Origin: Streptomyces naganishii JCM 4654
GTDB taxonomy: Bacteria; Actinomycetota; Actinomycetes; Streptomycetales; Streptomycetaceae
Direction of reading: 5' to 3'
DNA: 64,000 nucleotides
Assembly (NCBI RefSeq): GCF_014650575.1
Contig: NZ_BMVF01000003.1
Location: 310,001-374,000 of the forward strand
How positions within the stretch are numbered: position 1 is the first letter of the stretch; each line of letters starts with the position of its first letter. Positions 32,016 through 40,087 of this stretch are shown in pieces. Made by a program: the position numbers and the translations under genes. Under the pieces are notes generated by a model. The model did no database searches. It saw nothing but the letters and a program-made list of their open reading frames with translations, and was not told where the DNA came from.

Positions 32016-34161
32016 GCGGCGCCTTCTCCGCCGCCGCCCTCAGCACGCGGTCGGGGCGGATGGGCAGGTCGCGGTGGCGTGCGCCGGTGGCGTGCCAGAC
32101 GGCGTTGGCGACCGCGGCCGCGGCTCCGACGATGCCGATCTCGCCGACGCCCTTGATGCCGACCGGGTCGTCCGGATCGTGGTCCTCGATCCAGTCGGCC
32201 TCGATGTCCTGCACGTCGGCGTTGGTGGCGACGTGGTAGCCCGCGAGGTCGGCGCCGTAGTGGCCGCCCGTGGCGCGGTCGCGGACCGCCTCCTCGTGCA
32301 GGGCCATGGAGATGCCCCACACCATGCCGCCGACGAGCTGGTTGCGCGCGGTGAGCGGGTTGACGATGCGGCCGGCCGCGAAGATGCCGAGCATCCGCCG
32401 CACCCGCACCTCGCCGGTGGTGAGGTCGACGGCGACCTCGGCGAACTGCGCGCCGTAGGAGTGCCGTTCCTTGCGCGCGAGGGCTCCGACGGCCGCGGTG
32501 GTGTCGGACCGTACGGTGATGCCCTCGGGCGGGATGTCGGCGCCCAGCGCGAGACGTTCGCGCAGTTCGGCGGCGGCGGTGTTGACCGCCCAGGCCCAGG
32601 AGCGGGTGCCCATGGAGCCGCCGGCGATCATCGCCGGCCCGAAGTCGCTGTCCCCGATGCGCACCCGGACCCGGTCCGTCGTCACGCCCAGCGCGTCGGC
32701 GGCGATCAGGGTGAGCGCGGTGCGGGCCCCGGTGCCGATGTCCGCGGCGGCGATCCGCACGGTGAACGTGCCGTCCGCCTCGGCGGTCAGCACCGCGGTG
32801 GACGGCCCGGCCCCCGCGCCGAACGAGGCGGCCGCCGTGCCGGTGCCGAGCAGCCAGCGGCCGTCGCGGCGCACCCCGGGGCGCGGGTCGCGGCCGGCCC
32901 AGCCGAACCGGCGGGCGCCCTCGCGGAAGCAGGCGGCGAGGTTGCGGCTGCTGAACGGCAGCCCGGAGACGGGGCCGCGCTCGGGTTCGTTGCGCAGCCG
33001 CAGCTCGATCGGGTCGAGCCCGCACTTCACGGCGAGTTCGTCGAGCGCGCACTCCATGGCGAACGAGCCCGGTGCCTCGCCCGGCGCGCGCATGAAGGTC
33101 GGGGTCGGCAGGTCCAGGCGTACGACCTGGTTGGCGGTGTGGTGCGCGTCGGCGTCGTACATCACGCGGGAGTGGCCGGCGCTCGGCTCGACGAAGTCGT
33201 GCACGGTGGAGGTGAGGCTGAGGGAGCGGTGCTCCAGCGCGCGCAGCCGTCCGTCGGCGTCCGCGCCGAGCCGGACGCGCTGGGCGGTGGGGCTGCGGTA
33301 GCCGGCCAGCGAGAACATCTGACGGCGCGTCATGACGACCCGCACGGGGCGTCGCAGGACGGTCGCGGCCATCACGGCGGCCACCTGGTGGGCGCGCACG
33401 CCCTTGCTGCCGAAGCCGCCGCCGACGTGTTCGGAGCGCACCCGCACGGCACTCGGCTCCAGTGAGAACATCTTCGCGAGTTCGCCGACCACCCAGGTGG
33501 CGCCCTGGTTGGAGTCGAAGACCTCGAGCCGTCCGCCGTCCCAGAGGGCCGTCACGGCGTGCGGCTCCATCATGCTGTGGTGCTCTTCGGGGGTGGTGTA
33601 CTCGGCGTCCACTACGGCGGCGGACGCGGCGAGTTCGGCTTCCAGGTCGCCCTTCCCGGTCACCGCGGGCATGTGGCCGTCGAGGCCGACGGCGTCGGGC
33701 CGCCCGGAGTGGAAGTCGATGTCGTGGGGCTGCTGTTCGTAGTCCACGACGAGCGACTCGGCGGCCTCCCTGGCCTGTTCGGGGGTCTCGGCGACGACCA
33801 GGGCGACCGGCCAGCCCATGCTGGGCACGCGGTCGTGCTGGAAGACGGTGCAGGTGGGGTCCGGTCGCGTGCCGAGCATCCCGATGTAGTCGGTTTCGAG
33901 GCGCGGGGCGTTGCCGTGGTGCAGGACGGCGAGCACGCCCGGCATGGCGAGCACCGCGTCGGTGTCGATGGAGCGGATGCGGCCGCGGGCCACGGTGGAC
34001 ACGGCCAGCCAGCCGTGGGCGAGGCCGGCGAAGGGGATCTCGCCGGCGTAGCGGGCGGCTCCGGTCACCTTCTCCACGCCCTCCACGCGGGTGTGCGCGG
34101 TGCCGACGGCGCCGGCCGGGGGCGTGGCCGCCGCCGTGGAGCGGGGGGCTGCGGTGGTCAT
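32008..34161 (-). CDS. Molybdopterin-binding large subunit of aldehyde/xanthine oxidoreductase
   Basis: A 717-residue catalytic subunit of the xanthine oxidase family (PaoC/YagR-like size). Seen are the N-terminal hammerhead start (RVEGVEKVTGAARYAGEIPF), SEHVGGGFGSKG contacting the pterin, FMRAPGEAPGSFAMECALDE around the active-site Arg loop, and the catalytic Glu loop GIKGVGEIGIVGAAAAVANA. It hydroxylates an aldehyde or N-heterocycle with water as oxygen donor. ATG 34161 overlaps the FAD-subunit stop as ATGA, so the subunits are coupled for 1:1:1 synthesis. Confidence 0.92.
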   Translation of the reverse strand: MTTAAPRSTAAATPPAGAVGTAHTRVEGVEKVTGAARYAGEIPFAGLAHGWLAVSTVARGRIRSIDTDAVLAMPGVLAVLHHGNAPRLETDYIGMLGTRPDPTCTVFQHDRVPSMGWPVALVVAETPEQAREAAESLVVDYEQQPHDIDFHSGRPDAVGLDGHMPAVTGKGDLEAELAASAAVVDAEYTTPEEHHSMMEPHAVTALWDGGRLEVFDSNQGATWVVGELAKMFSLEPSAVRVRSEHVGGGFGSKGVRAHQVAAVMAATVLRRPVRVVMTRRQMFSLAGYRSPTAQRVRLGADADGRLRALEHRSLSLTSTVHDFVEPSAGHSRVMYDADAHHTANQVVRLDLPTPTFMRAPGEAPGSFAMECALDELAVKCGLDPIELRLRNEPERGPVSGLPFSSRNLAACFREGARRFGWAGRDPRPGVRRDGRWLLGTGTAAASFGAGAGPSTAVLTAEADGTFTVRIAAADIGTGARTALTLIAADALGVTTDRVRVRIGDSDFGPAMIAGGSMGTRSWAWAVNTAAAELRERLALGADIPPEGITVRSDTTAAVGALARKERHSYGAQFAEVAVDLTTGEVRVRRMLGIFAAGRIVNPLTARNQLVGGMVWGISMALHEEAVRDRATGGHYGADLAGYHVATNADVQDIEADWIEDHDPDDPVGIKGVGEIGIVGAAAAVANAVWHATGARHRDLPIRPDRVLRAAAEKAPHA

Positions 34162-35150
34162 CGGGCGGCCTCCTCGGCGAGTTCGGTGCACACGGCCACG
34201 ATGAGATTGCGCATCAGGGTCACCTTGTAGGCGTTGTCGGGCAGCGGCTTCGCGGCCGCCAGTTCGGCGTCGGCCGCGGCGGCGAAGGACGCGGCGTCGG
34301 CGGGGGCTCCGGTCAGGGCCGTCTCGGCCGCCCGGGCCCGCCACGGCCGGGAGGCGACCGCGCCGAGGGCCAGGCGTGCCTCGCGCACGACGCCGTCCCT
34401 GACGTCGAGCGCGGCGGCGACCGAGCCGATCGCGAAGGCGTACGAGGCGCGCTCGCGGACCTTGCGGTAGCGGGAGCGGGCGGCGACGGGGGCGGGCGGC
34501 AGGGTCAGGTGGGTGATCAGCGCCCCGGCCGGCAGGGCGGTCTCCCGGTGCGGGGTGTCGCCCACGGGCAGGTAGAAGTCCGCGAGCGGCAACTCGCCGG
34601 TCCCCTCGGCGGTCTGGTAAGACACGACGGCGTCGAAGGCGGTCAGCGCGACCCCCATGTCCGAGGGGTGCACGGCCACGCAGTGCCCGGAGGCGCCGAG
34701 GATGGCGTGGTTGTGGTGCTCGCCCTCGATGGCGGGGCAACCGCTACCGGGTGCGCGCTTGTTGCACGCCTTGGTCACGTCGGTAAAGTAGCCGCAGCGG
34801 GTGCGCTGGAGCAGATTGCCGCCGACCGTGGCCATGTTGCGCAGCTGCCCGGAGGCGCCCGCCAGCACCGCCTGTGTCAACGCCGGGTAGGCGCGCCGGA
34901 CTTCGGGGTGGGCGGCGAGGTCGCTGTTGGTGACGGTGGCGCCGATGCGCAGACCGCCGTCGCCGGTGGACTCGATGGCGTCCAGGGGCAGTTCGCGTAC
35001 GTCGACGAGGCGGGCGGGCCGTTCCACGCCGGACTTCATCAGGTCGACGAGGTTGGTGCCGCCGCCGAGGAAACGGGCGTCCGGATCGGCGCCGAGCAGT
35101 GCTACGGCGCCGGGGACGTCGTGGGCCTTGTGGTAGCCGAACTCCCTCAT
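34158..35150 (-). CDS. FAD-binding medium subunit of the molybdenum oxidoreductase
   Basis: A 330-residue CoxM/PaoB-like subunit. FAD motifs ARFLGGGTNLVDLMK (residues 26-40) and NMATVGGNLLQRTRC are followed by a Cys-containing insertion (CGYF, ACNKR, GSGCPA, and GHCVAVHPSD), like the loop that carries an extra [4Fe-4S] cluster in E. coli PaoB. A CO_deh flavoprotein C-terminal domain follows. It relays electrons from the [2Fe-2S] subunit to the acceptor. Both ends overlap neighbours in ATGA (35147-35150 and 34158-34161). Confidence 0.9.
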   Translation of the reverse strand: MREFGYHKAHDVPGAVALLGADPDARFLGGGTNLVDLMKSGVERPARLVDVRELPLDAIESTGDGGLRIGATVTNSDLAAHPEVRRAYPALTQAVLAGASGQLRNMATVGGNLLQRTRCGYFTDVTKACNKRAPGSGCPAIEGEHHNHAILGASGHCVAVHPSDMGVALTAFDAVVSYQTAEGTGELPLADFYLPVGDTPHRETALPAGALITHLTLPPAPVAARSRYRKVRERASYAFAIGSVAAALDVRDGVVREARLALGAVASRPWRARAAETALTGAPADAASFAAAADAELAAAKPLPDNAYKVTLMRNLIVAVCTELAEEAAR

Positions 35151-35752
35151 GCGGCAGCCTCCTTGTCCTTCTCTTCCTGCGTGTCCCCCGCGGCGGAGGC
35201 CGTCGCGGGGGGGCCGGCGGCCCGGCCGCTCCGGGCGGCCCGGGCGACCGCCTGGACGATCGACGTGTAGGCGCCGCAGCGGCACAGGTTGCCGCTCATG
35301 CGCTCCCGGATCTCCTCCGGGGTGAGGGGTGGCGGTCCCGCCTCGGGCCGTACGTCGTCGGTGACGGCGCTCGGCCAGCCGGCCGCGTGCTCCTCGATCA
35401 CCGCGACGGCCGAACAGATCTGCCCGGGCGTGCAGTAGCCGCACTGGTATCCGTCGAGGTCGAGGAAGGCCTGCTGGACGGGGTGCAGTTCGTCGCCCTC
35501 GGCCATGCCCTCGATGGTGGTGATCTGACGGTCCTCCGCGGCGACCGCGAACTGGAGACAGGACACGGCCCGGCGGCCGTCGACCAGCACCGTGCACGCG
35601 CCGCACTGCCCCTGGTCGCAGCCCTTCTTGGTACCGGTCATTTCCAGCCGTTCGCGCAGGGCGTCGAGCAGGGTGGTGCGGTGGTCGACGGACAGCGTGT
35701 GCTTCTCGCCGTTGATGTTCAAGGTGATGGCGCTGGACGTCGATGGGTCCAT
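35147..35752 (-). CDS. [2Fe-2S] small subunit of the molybdenum oxidoreductase
   Basis: A 201-residue subunit with two [2Fe-2S] domains: a plant-type ferredoxin fold (KKGCDQGQCGACTVLVDG, then SCLQF) and a helical domain (GYQCGYCTPGQI and SGNLCRCGAY). Electrons pass from the Mo site through these clusters to the FAD subunit. ATG 35752 gives MDPSTSSAITLNINGEKH with no Tat signal, so the complex should be cytoplasmic, unlike E. coli PaoA which is exported. First gene of the four-gene operon; divergent from the TetR gene. Confidence 0.92.
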   Translation of the reverse strand: MDPSTSSAITLNINGEKHTLSVDHRTTLLDALRERLEMTGTKKGCDQGQCGACTVLVDGRRAVSCLQFAVAAEDRQITTIEGMAEGDELHPVQQAFLDLDGYQCGYCTPGQICSAVAVIEEHAAGWPSAVTDDVRPEAGPPPLTPEEIRERMSGNLCRCGAYTSIVQAVARAARSGRAAGPPATASAAGDTQEEKDKEAAA

Positions 35753-35914
35753 GATCAGCTTCTTTCGCGTATCCGAAAACGTCGAGCGGACGGCCTGACA
35801 GCGGGACGAACCGGGAAGGACGGGACGAGAGAGGTCGAAGACGGAAGCTCGGTGGCAGCGAGGGAAGTGCCGCACATGGCGGAAAAGCGCTGCCCACCAC
35901 TATGGTGGAGGCAA

Positions 35915-35932
35915 AACGGACAGGTGTCCGTT
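35915..35932. promoter_or_regulatory. Probable TetR operator 1 in the pao-like/tetR intergenic region
   Basis: AACGGACAGGTGTCCGTT, an 18 bp palindrome perfect except for the central dinucleotide. It shares arms CGGACA/TGTCCG with operator 2; centres are 30 bp apart, about three helical turns. Confidence 0.75.
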
Positions 35933-35946
35933 GTTCAGAAATCTAC

Positions 35947-35960
35947 CGGACAGCTGTCCG
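35947..35960. promoter_or_regulatory. Probable TetR operator 2 in the pao-like/tetR intergenic region
   Basis: CGGACAGCTGTCCG, a perfect 14 bp palindrome, 46 bp before the tetR GTG. The recurrence of the same arms twice in one divergent intergenic region strongly suggests a regulator-binding site. Confidence 0.78.
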
Positions 35961-36006
35961 CTTAGCAAGACCGGGCCGGGCCTCCGGGCCCCCGCGAGGA
36001 GGACGA

Positions 36007-36648
36007 GTGCGGTACGAGAAGGATGCCCGGACGCCGCTGCGCTCGGACGCCCAGCGCAATCGCGAACGCATCCTCGAGGTGGCGCTGACCGAGCTCACCC
36101 GCTGCGCGGCCACCCCGCTGAGCGTCATCGCCAAGAAGGCCGGCGTCGGTCAGGGCACCTTCTACCGCAACTTCCCCAACCGCGAGTCGCTCGTCCTGGA
36201 GATCTACCGCCACGAAATGCGGCAGGTCGCCGACAGCGCGGCCGAGCTGCTGCGGTCGAGGGAGCCCGAGCGGGCGCTGCGCGAGTGGATGGACCACCTG
36301 GCCCGGTTCGCCATGACCAAGGCGGGCCTGGCGGACGCCATCCGCCAGGCCACCGGCTCCCCGGGCAGCCCCGCCAAGCCCGGTCACACGCCTCTGACCT
36401 CGGCGGCCGACCTCCTGCTCCGCGCCAACGAGGAGGCCGGCACCATCCGCCCCGGTGTGACCGCGGAGGACTTCGTCCTCGCCATCGCCGGCCTCTGGCA
36501 GCTCGACCCCCACGGCGACTGGCAGGCCCAGGCGGCCCGGCTGCTGGACCTGGTCATGGACGGTCTGCGCGCCAACGCGCCCGGCCGGCGGGCGGACGAC
36601 GGTACCGGGGCAGATCACAGGGCGGCGGGCACGGAGGAGCCGGAATGA
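36007..36648 (+). CDS. TetR family regulator of the molybdenum oxidoreductase operon
   Basis: A 213-residue TetR protein: HTH at about residues 18-65 (RERILEVALTELTRCAAT, then AKKAGVGQGTFYRNFPNRE) and a C-terminal ligand domain with ADLLLRANEEAGTIRPGV. GTG 36007 is chosen for its GAGGAGG four to five bases upstream; an earlier start would translate through operator 1. It sits opposite the [2Fe-2S] gene with two palindromes between, so autoregulation and repression of the oxidoreductase are likely. Its stop overlaps the patatin ATG (ATGA, 36645-36648). Confidence 0.9.
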   Translation: MRYEKDARTPLRSDAQRNRERILEVALTELTRCAATPLSVIAKKAGVGQGTFYRNFPNRESLVLEIYRHEMRQVADSAAELLRSREPERALREWMDHLARFAMTKAGLADAIRQATGSPGSPAKPGHTPLTSAADLLLRANEEAGTIRPGVTAEDFVLAIAGLWQLDPHGDWQAQAARLLDLVMDGLRANAPGRRADDGTGADHRAAGTEEPE

Positions 36649-37487
36649 CTGAGGCGCTGGTGCTCGGCGGCGGCGGTGTCGGGGGCATCGCGTGGATCAC
36701 CGGACTGCTGGCGGGACTCGCGGACGCGGGACGGGACGTGACCGGCGCCGACGTGATCGTCGGCACCTCCGCCGGCTCCGCCGTGGCCGCCCAGCTGGGC
36801 AGCGGTCTCGGCCTGGAGGAGCTGTACGCCCGGCAGGTCGAGCCCGCGCTGCAGGCCCACGAGATCATGGCCGAGATGGACCTGGAGGCGTTCGCCGCGG
36901 AGCTCGGCCTCGTCATGGGCAGCGGGGCCACCGTTCCCCAACTGCGGCGTGCGATGGGGAAGTTCGCGCTCGGGGCTAAGACCGTGCCCGAGGGCGAGCG
37001 GCGCGCGGTGATCGAGTCGCGGCTGCCGGTCCACGACTGGCCCGCGCGGACGCTGCGCATCGTGGCGGTGGACGCGGAGAGCGGCGAGCCCCGGGTGTTC
37101 GACCACACCAGCGGGGTCGGCCTGGTCGACGCCGTCGCGGCGAGCTGCGCGGTCCCGGGCGTGTGGCCGCCGGTGACCGTCGGGGGACGCCGCTACATCG
37201 ACGGCGGCGTGCGCTCCATGGCCAACGCCGACTACGCCGAGGGGGCTTCGCGCGTGCTGGTGATCGTGCCCATGGGCGCGGCGGAGCCCTTCCCGAGCGA
37301 CAGCCCGCTGGAGCAGTCGGTCCGTGAACTGCGGGCGCGGGGCGCCGAGGTCGCGGTGGTCGAGCCGGACGAGGCGTCGCGGGCCGCCGTGGGCGACAAC
37401 CCCCTGGATCCGGCCACCCGCGCGCCGGCCGCCCGGGCCGGGCGCGCGCAGGGGCGCGCCCTGACCCTCACGTGGACGGGCGACTGA
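36645..37487 (+). CDS. Patatin-like phospholipase family protein
   Basis: A 280-residue single patatin domain with oxyanion loop LVLGGGGVGGIAW (residues 5-17), nucleophile elbow GTSAGS (Ser near residue 43) and the catalytic Asp in YIDGGVRS (about 187). Ser-Asp dyad enzymes of this type hydrolyse acyl esters or phospholipids. No signal peptide. Coupled to the tetR gene, so it is probably in the same regulon as the aldehyde oxidoreductase; the link may be acyl or aldehyde metabolism (inference). Confidence 0.9.
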   Translation: MTEALVLGGGGVGGIAWITGLLAGLADAGRDVTGADVIVGTSAGSAVAAQLGSGLGLEELYARQVEPALQAHEIMAEMDLEAFAAELGLVMGSGATVPQLRRAMGKFALGAKTVPEGERRAVIESRLPVHDWPARTLRIVAVDAESGEPRVFDHTSGVGLVDAVAASCAVPGVWPPVTVGGRRYIDGGVRSMANADYAEGASRVLVIVPMGAAEPFPSDSPLEQSVRELRARGAEVAVVEPDEASRAAVGDNPLDPATRAPAARAGRAQGRALTLTWTGD

Positions 37488-37518
37488 GACCGCCGGCCGT
37501 CGCGGACTTCGGTGGGCG

Positions 37519-38478
37519 CTACCCGGCCGGGAGGAGTCCGGCGGCGCGCAGCCGCCGCTCCACGAGGGCGATCGCCGCGCCGTCCAGCTGGATCTGAGGA
37601 GCCGCGGTGGTGCCGTGCGCGAAGATCCCGAGCAGGCGCAGCGCGTGCTTGAACGCGCCCATGGCCGAGGAGTTGCGGCCCATCTCGCCTTCCGGGCCCG
37701 CGTCGACCATGCCGAACAGCTCGGTGAGCCGCGCCTGTTCGGCCACGGCGGCGTCCAGGTCGCCGGCGCGTACGGCGTCGTAGAGGCGTACGTATCCGCC
37801 CGGGTCGACGTTGCCCAGGCCGGGTACCACGCCGTCGGCGCCGGCCAGCAGGGCGGCGTCCACGGTCAGTTCGGACCCGGTGAGCACGCTGAAGGCGGGC
37901 GCGGGGCCGTCGGCGCGGCCGTCGCGTCCGCCGAGTTCGAGCAGGAGCCGGCGCAGGGAGCCCTCGTCGCCGCTGCTGTCCTTCAGGCCGGCGAGCGTGC
38001 CGTCCTCGGCGAGCTCGCGCACCAGGCCGGTGGAGAGCTTGCTGTGCACCGAGACGGGCAGGTCGTAGGCGTACAGGGGGAGTTCGGCCCGCTCGCGGAG
38101 GATGCGGAAGTGACGCGTGATCTCGCGGGGGTGGGTGCGGGCGTAGAAGGGCGCGGTCGCCACCAGGGCGTCGGCGCCCGCCTTGCGGGCGTTGTCCGCG
38201 TGGACGAGCACCCGGGGCGTGGTCATGTCGATGACGCCGGCCAGCACGGGGACGCGCCCGGCGACCGCGTCGACCACCGTCTCCAGGGCCACGGCCCGCT
38301 GCCGGTCGGTGAGGAAGGCGACCTCGCTGCTGGAGCCCAGGGCGAACAGCCCGTGCACTCCCCCGCCGAGGAGGTGCTCGACATGCCGGGTGAGCGAGGC
38401 GGTGTCGACCTCGCCCGCCGGGTCGAGCGGGGTGCAGACGGGCGGCACGACGCCGCGCAGGGGCTGGGGCGAGGACAT
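37519..38478 (-). CDS. DapA/NanA family aldolase (probable sialate or related lyase)
   Basis: A 319-residue TIM-barrel protein of the dihydrodipicolinate synthase/N-acetylneuraminate lyase family: PLRGVVPPVCTPLDPAGEVD start, Tyr in ELPLYAYDLP (about residue 136) and the Schiff-base Lys in LAGLKDSSGDEG (about residue 165). The glycine-loop motif that is usually G(T/S)TGE reads GSSSE, so the substrate need not be Neu5Ac. Downstream of a sialidase and an acetyl-ester hydrolase on the same strand, cleavage of free sialic acid or a related keto-acid is the best guess. Confidence 0.8.
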   Translation of the reverse strand: MSSPQPLRGVVPPVCTPLDPAGEVDTASLTRHVEHLLGGGVHGLFALGSSSEVAFLTDRQRAVALETVVDAVAGRVPVLAGVIDMTTPRVLVHADNARKAGADALVATAPFYARTHPREITRHFRILRERAELPLYAYDLPVSVHSKLSTGLVRELAEDGTLAGLKDSSGDEGSLRRLLLELGGRDGRADGPAPAFSVLTGSELTVDAALLAGADGVVPGLGNVDPGGYVRLYDAVRAGDLDAAVAEQARLTELFGMVDAGPEGEMGRNSSAMGAFKHALRLLGIFAHGTTAAPQIQLDGAAIALVERRLRAAGLLPAG

Positions 38479-38527
38479 GCTGTCTCCTGGGCTGTGCGGA
38501 TGGTGGTGCGGGCGGGCGCGAGGGGAA

Positions 38528-38561
38528 CCGGCCGCCCGCTGTGGGGTGGGCGGGCGGCCGG
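38528..38561. terminator. Strong hairpin between the sialidase and aldolase genes
   Basis: CCGGCCGCCCGC pairs perfectly with GCGGGCGGCCGG across a 10-base loop. It lies after the sialidase stop and before the aldolase start, with no T-tract. It could partly terminate or stabilise the upstream mRNA and lower expression of the aldolase. Confidence 0.6.
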
Positions 38562-38601
38562 CGTTCGGGTCACGGCACGGTGGGCGGGCGTCCCGTGCCG
38601 G

Positions 38602-40062
38602 TCAGGGCGTCGTGACGGTGAGCGTCGCCTCGCCGTACGAGTGTTGGGTGCCGCGCACCTCGTACGTCGCCGTCGTCGCCACGGCGCCCGCGGTCGCGCC
38701 GGCCGGGACGGTGACGGGGACCTTGACGTTCGCGCCCTGGCCGGGGTCGAGGGCGGGCACGGTGACGGCCGGGGCGCTCCAGCCCCCGGGCAGCTTCAGT
38801 GAGACCGTGCCCGCGGGGAGCCGCACGTCGTTCTGGCTGACGACGCGGACGGTGACGTCGGTGGTGCTTCCCGCCGTCAGGGCGGCCGGCGGGGTGACGG
38901 TGACGGGCGCGCAGACGCCGCCGAGCCACTTGAGGTCGAAGGAGGAGTAGGTGATGTGCCGGTAGCCGTCCCGCTCCCACAGCAGCCCGACCCGCGGGTC
39001 GCCACCCGTGCCGTCGCTGAGCGGCGTGAGCGTGGAGTAGGCGGCCGAGCCGGACTCCACGGTCCTGCGCACCGGCCAGTTCTGCCCGTTGTCGCACGAG
39101 AGCCGGACGGTGAGGTTGCTGCGGCCGCTGGTGGTGGCGGTGTTGCTGAACATCAGCCAGGAGGCGCGCGGGTGGGAGGCGGCCACGTCGGGCGCGAAGC
39201 GGGCGATGGAGCCGTTGTTGCCGGGGTCGGGCAGTTCGGTGTCCTGCTGCAGGGGCGTGTAGGTGACGCCGCCGTCGCTGGAGTAGGCGACCTTGCGGTA
39301 GGGCGCGGAGCGGCTGTTGAGCATGATCCGGCCGTCGGACAGCTCGACGGTCTTGTTCTCGTCGGCGCCGGGTCCGACCGGGGTGCCCGTCCGCCACGTG
39401 GCGCCGTGGTCGTCGCTGTAGGCGCTGACCGCGTAGTTGGCGCCGTTCTGACGGAGGGCGTACTGCTGGATCAGGCGGCCCTTGTAGGGGCCGTGGCGCA
39501 GCTGGATGCCCTCGCCCGAGGCCGCGAACATGCCGCCCCAGGCGGGGTTCTTGATCTGGGCGGTGATCCGCTCGTGCCGCCAGGTGACGCCGTCGTCGTC
39601 GGAGTAGCTGTAGTCGGCCTGGAGGACGTCCGGGTCGCTCTCGTCGTTGCCGGTCGCCGAGCCGAGGAAGCCCTGGTTGACGGAGGCGGCGTAGAAGAGG
39701 AAGACGCGTCCGCTCTCGCGGTCGACGAGGAGGCTGGGGTCGCCGTAGCCGTTGGGCGCCGGGTCCTTGCGCACGACCTGCTGCGCCTGCCAGGTCGCCC
39801 CGCCGTCGGTGCTGCGGCGCAGGACGATCCCGATGTTGCCGGGCAGGTCGCCGAGGGTGGGGCGGGCGTCGTACGCGGCGAGCAGGGTGCCCTTGGTGGT
39901 GCGGGTCAGGGCGGGGATGCGGTAGTACGGGGAGCCGGTGCCCGCGGTGGCGATGTCCTGGGAGGTGAGGGTGCCGGCGGTGGCGCCGTGGGCGCCGGTC
40001 GTGGTGGCGGCGACGACGGCGAGGGCCGCGGCGACGGTGGCCAGGGTGACTCTTCGCTGCAT
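38602..40062 (-). CDS. Secreted exo-alpha-sialidase (GH33-like)
   Basis: A 486-residue protein with a Sec signal peptide (MQRRVTLATVAAALAVVAA, cleavage near AHG-A), the sialidase YRIPAL motif (residue about 47) and Asp boxes STDGGATW, SDDDGVTW, SDDHGATW and SSDGGVTY across a six-bladed propeller. A C-terminal NEW3-type immunoglobulin-like domain (about 390-486) ends in TVTTP. It should release terminal sialic acids from host or environmental glycoconjugates. Middle gene of the esterase-sialidase-aldolase operon. Confidence 0.88.
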   Translation of the reverse strand: MQRRVTLATVAAALAVVAATTTGAHGATAGTLTSQDIATAGTGSPYYRIPALTRTTKGTLLAAYDARPTLGDLPGNIGIVLRRSTDGGATWQAQQVVRKDPAPNGYGDPSLLVDRESGRVFLFYAASVNQGFLGSATGNDESDPDVLQADYSYSDDDGVTWRHERITAQIKNPAWGGMFAASGEGIQLRHGPYKGRLIQQYALRQNGANYAVSAYSDDHGATWRTGTPVGPGADENKTVELSDGRIMLNSRSAPYRKVAYSSDGGVTYTPLQQDTELPDPGNNGSIARFAPDVAASHPRASWLMFSNTATTSGRSNLTVRLSCDNGQNWPVRRTVESGSAAYSTLTPLSDGTGGDPRVGLLWERDGYRHITYSSFDLKWLGGVCAPVTVTPPAALTAGSTTDVTVRVVSQNDVRLPAGTVSLKLPGGWSAPAVTVPALDPGQGANVKVPVTVPAGATAGAVATTATYEVRGTQHSYGEATLTVTTP

Positions 40063-40087
40063 GAACGGGCCTCTTCTCGGGAGGGGG

